A DNA stretch of 7,825 bases from JBHIBC01 sp046758905 (GTDB lineage Bacteria; Acidobacteriota; Polarisedimenticolia; Gp22-AA2): the NCBI GenBank assembly GCA_046758905.1, contig JBHIBC010000100.1, forward strand, positions 1 through 7,825, written 5' to 3'. Of the stretch, positions 5,682-7,825 are shown piece after piece. The position numbers and the translations under genes were made by a program. Every line of letters starts with the position of its first letter. The stretch's first letter is position 1. The notes under the pieces are model-generated. The model searched no databases. It saw only the letters and a program-made list of their open reading frames with translations, and was not told the DNA's origin.

Positions 5682-7825
5682 GCGAAAGCCCCGCGACCCC
5701 TGCCGAGACTCCGACGGAGCGCGATCCGCGCGCGACCCGGCCCCGTTCCCGGGCGCTGTCGCTGCCGGAGAGGCTTGTCCTCGTCCCCGCGGGCTTCCTG
5801 TGGCTGGTCTTTCTGGCACTGCTCGCCGTCCCGGTCATGCTTTACATGACCCTTCTCTACTACCTCTCCCGTGGGCTCGCCCGCTTGAGGCGCGGGCCGC
5901 GCAGGCCGGGACGGCGGCGCCGGAGCGGGAGCGCGGCGGCGACCGTCGCCCTCGCGGCGCTGGCCCTGGCCCACCCCCTAGGCGCGGAGGTGCGCGACGA
6001 GACCGATCCCGGATCGCCGCCGGGCGGCCCGGCCGTCGGCTTCTTCGCGTCGTCGCGGGAGGCGCAGGCCCGGTCCGAGACACAATTCCTGCGCACGCCG
6101 CAGCCGAAGCGGGCGCGGTCGTGGCTCGAGGCCCTCACCCGGGAGCCGCACGTCGCCGGCACCGAGGAGGGCCGGCGGCTGGCGGAGTACGTGCGCGATC
6201 GCTTCAGGGAGTTCGGGTTGCGGGCGGAGCTCGATACCTACGAGGTCCTGATCAACCACCCGAAGGCGGCCTTCCTGCGGATCGTGAAGCCCGCCGAGGC
6301 GGATCTCTCGCTCCGCGAGCAAGCGTCCCCGGCCGGCGCGGACGGCCCCGGTGCCAGGGTGTTCCCCGCCTTCCACGGGTACGGCGCCTCGGGACGGGCC
6401 CGGGGGGAGGTGCTCTATGCCAACTATGGCCGGCGGGAGGATTTCGATCGGTTGGAGGCGATGGGCCTGACCGCCCGCGGGCGGGTGGTCCTGGTCCGCT
6501 ACGGCGAGATCTTCCGAGGGCTCAAGGTGCGCGAGGCGGAGAGCCGTGGAGCCGCGGCGGTGATCATCTACTCCGACCCGGCGGACGACGGATACGTGGT
6601 GGAGGAGGTCTACCCCGACGGTCCGGCACGGCCGCCCACCGCGATCCAGAGGGGCTCGGTCCACTATCTGTCGTGGGGGCCCGGCGACCCGACGACGCCC
6701 GGGTACGCCTCGCGCCCCGGGGCAAGGCGGGTCCCGCAAGATCGGCTCGAGGGCCTGCCGAGGATCCCCTCGCTGCCGATCTCGTATCGGGAGGCATCGA
6801 GGATCCTGACCTCCCTGCGCGGCGAGCGGGTGCCGGACGACTGGCAGGGAGGCCTGCCGTTCGCCTATCACCTCGGTCCGGGCCCTGCGGAGGTGGAGAT
6901 GGCGGTGGAGATGGACTACGCCATCCGGCCGATCCACAACGTCATCGCCACCATCCCCGGCTCGATCGAGCGGGACCGGCTGGTGATCCTCGGCAACCAT
7001 CGTGACGCCTGGACTTACGGCGCCGTCGACCCGAACTCCGGCACCGCGGCCATGCTCGAGGCGGCGCGCGGCCTGGCGGCCGCCCTGCGGGCGGGTTGGA
7101 GGCCCCGCCGCACGCTCATCCTGGCCTCCTGGGACGGCGAGGAGTACGGGCTGCTCGGATCGACCGAATGGGTCGAGGACGGGCTCGTCTCCGCGGACCT
7201 CGATAAGCGGGCCGTGGCCTACGTCAACCTCGACGCGGCGGTCGCCGGCACCGACCTTGAGGTTGCCGGCGTCCCGTCGCTGCAGGACCTCTTCCTGGAG
7301 GTCGCGGCCGGGCTGGACGAGCCGCGCGGCGGCGGGAGCCTTCTCGCCTTCTGGACGGCGCGGTCCCGGATCGAGTGGGCGCGGCGCGCGCCGCCCGGAT
7401 CGGACGAGACTTTCGAGGCGCACCTCGACCCGCTCGGATCGGGGTCGGACTACACGCCGTTCCTGGACCACGCCGGCGTGGCGAGCCTGCACTTCACCTT
7501 CCGCGGCGTCTACGGCGTCTACCACTCGATCTACGACGACTTCTCCTGGATGGAGAATTTCGGCGACCCGGAGTTCCTCTATCACGCTGCCGCGGCTCGG
7601 CTGTACGGCCTGCTGGCGATGCGGCTGGCTTCGGCGGAGATCGTGCCGCTGCGCTACGACCCGTACGGCCGAGCCCTCAGGAGAGAGCTGCGGTTGCTCC
7701 GGCGCGATGCGGCGCGCGCGCGAAGAGTGTGGGAGGCGAGCGCGGCGGCGGCGAGGCTCGTCAAGTCCGGCTCGCGGGCGGCGGTCGAGGCAGGGAAGAG
7801 GCCGGCGCTCCGGCCGGACTTCGTC
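5678..7825 (+). CDS. M28-family peptidase, glutamate carboxypeptidase II/PSMA-like (3' end beyond window)
   Basis: The frame is open for 716 codons from ATG 5678 to the right edge. From about residue 140 it follows glutamate carboxypeptidase II (a di-zinc exopeptidase that removes C-terminal acidic residues) closely: N-terminal catalytic part with EPHVAGTEEG, a PA domain (about 242-345; RYGEIFRG, YSDPAD, GDPTTPGY), then the M28 core. Zinc site by alignment: H441 and D451 in GNHRDAWTYGAVDPNSG, catalytic base E488 and ligand E489 in SWDGEEYGLLGS, D519 in NLDAA, H616 in YHSIYDDF; all present, so an active enzyme is expected. The start of the helical dimerisation domain (from about 665) is visible before the cut. 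The segment aligned with human GRARY reads SLHFT, so the substrate-pocket arginines there are missing and specificity may differ. The N-terminus has two hydrophobic segments (about 33-64 and 86-101) around an Arg-rich stretch (70-82). A TTG at 5885 would give only the second, as an ordinary signal peptide. Confidence 0.93.
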   Translation, partial: MSESPATPAETPTERDPRATRPRSRALSLPERLVLVPAGFLWLVFLALLAVPVMLYMTLLYYLSRGLARLRRGPRRPGRRRRSGSAAATVALAALALAHPLGAEVRDETDPGSPPGGPAVGFFASSREAQARSETQFLRTPQPKRARSWLEALTREPHVAGTEEGRRLAEYVRDRFREFGLRAELDTYEVLINHPKAAFLRIVKPAEADLSLREQASPAGADGPGARVFPAFHGYGASGRARGEVLYANYGRREDFDRLEAMGLTARGRVVLVRYGEIFRGLKVREAESRGAAAVIIYSDPADDGYVVEEVYPDGPARPPTAIQRGSVHYLSWGPGDPTTPGYASRPGARRVPQDRLEGLPRIPSLPISYREASRILTSLRGERVPDDWQGGLPFAYHLGPGPAEVEMAVEMDYAIRPIHNVIATIPGSIERDRLVILGNHRDAWTYGAVDPNSGTAAMLEAARGLAAALRAGWRPRRTLILASWDGEEYGLLGSTEWVEDGLVSADLDKRAVAYVNLDAAVAGTDLEVAGVPSLQDLFLEVAAGLDEPRGGGSLLAFWTARSRIEWARRAPPGSDETFEAHLDPLGSGSDYTPFLDHAGVASLHFTFRGVYGVYHSIYDDFSWMENFGDPEFLYHAAAARLYGLLAMRLASAEIVPLRYDPYGRALRRELRLLRRDAARARRVWEASAAAARLVKSGSRAAVEAGKRPALRPDFV

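Noticed and set aside
5978..7585. Minus-strand open frame of 535 codons opposite the peptidase
   Set aside because: The plus strand encodes a full M28 active site here, aligned residue by residue. The opposite frame is the usual GC-rich mirror, rich in Arg, Gly, Pro and His.
1..7825. tRNA or rRNA genes, CRISPR arrays, insertion sequences, phage attachment sites
   Set aside because: No cloverleaf, repeat-spacer pattern, transposase or integrase frame, or terminal inverted repeats were seen. The genes look like ordinary chromosomal content of uniform composition.

Overview
The window is a very GC-rich, gene-dense piece of a Gram-negative-type bacterial chromosome. It encodes a lipoprotein with a lipobox, several Sec-type exported proteins, a hybrid two-component kinase and a secreted glutamate-carboxypeptidase-II-like M28 peptidase. 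These traits fit Acidobacteriota or another soil or sediment lineage with large GC-rich genomes. That placement is inference; there is no rRNA or marker gene here. I see no mobile element, CRISPR array, tRNA or rRNA.

Layout, left to right. (1) 1-1803, minus: a secreted TPR-repeat protein whose C-terminus lies beyond the left edge. (2) 1884-4067, minus: a soluble hybrid histidine kinase (GAF-GAF-HisKA-HATPase-receiver), 80 bp upstream of the TPR gene and probably in one operon with it. A near-consensus sigma70 promoter at 4136-4164 reads into this pair. (3) 4068-4273: an AT-rich divergent intergenic region with an inverted repeat and a 22-bp-period direct repeat. (4) 4274-4750, plus: a small exported protein resembling an Ig/PKD-like beta-sandwich. 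(5) 4771-5178, minus: a lipoprotein whose mature part is built almost wholly of seven 14-residue helical repeats. (6) 5261-5491, minus: a basic helical 76-residue protein with a strong ribosome-binding site, probably co-transcribed with the lipoprotein. (7) 5492-5677: a second divergent intergenic region, with a perfect 10-bp-arm palindrome overlapping a putative -35 box and a possible 10-codon leader ORF. (8) 5678-7825, plus: an M28/PSMA-like metallopeptidase with a PA domain and all expected zinc ligands, cut by the right edge within its C-terminal helical domain.

Functionally, the kinase/TPR pair looks like cytosolic sensing next to an envelope scaffold protein. The other genes are mostly envelope or exported functions, with no shared pathway that can be proved. 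The two largest edge genes (TPR protein and peptidase) are clear from codon-by-codon reading although neither has a stop inside the window. I do not see a convincing new multi-gene system. The most unusual items are the repeat lipoprotein with its small partner, the peptidase's double hydrophobic N-terminus, and the palindromic or repeated elements in the two divergent promoter regions. No gene-free stretch exceeds about 210 bp.
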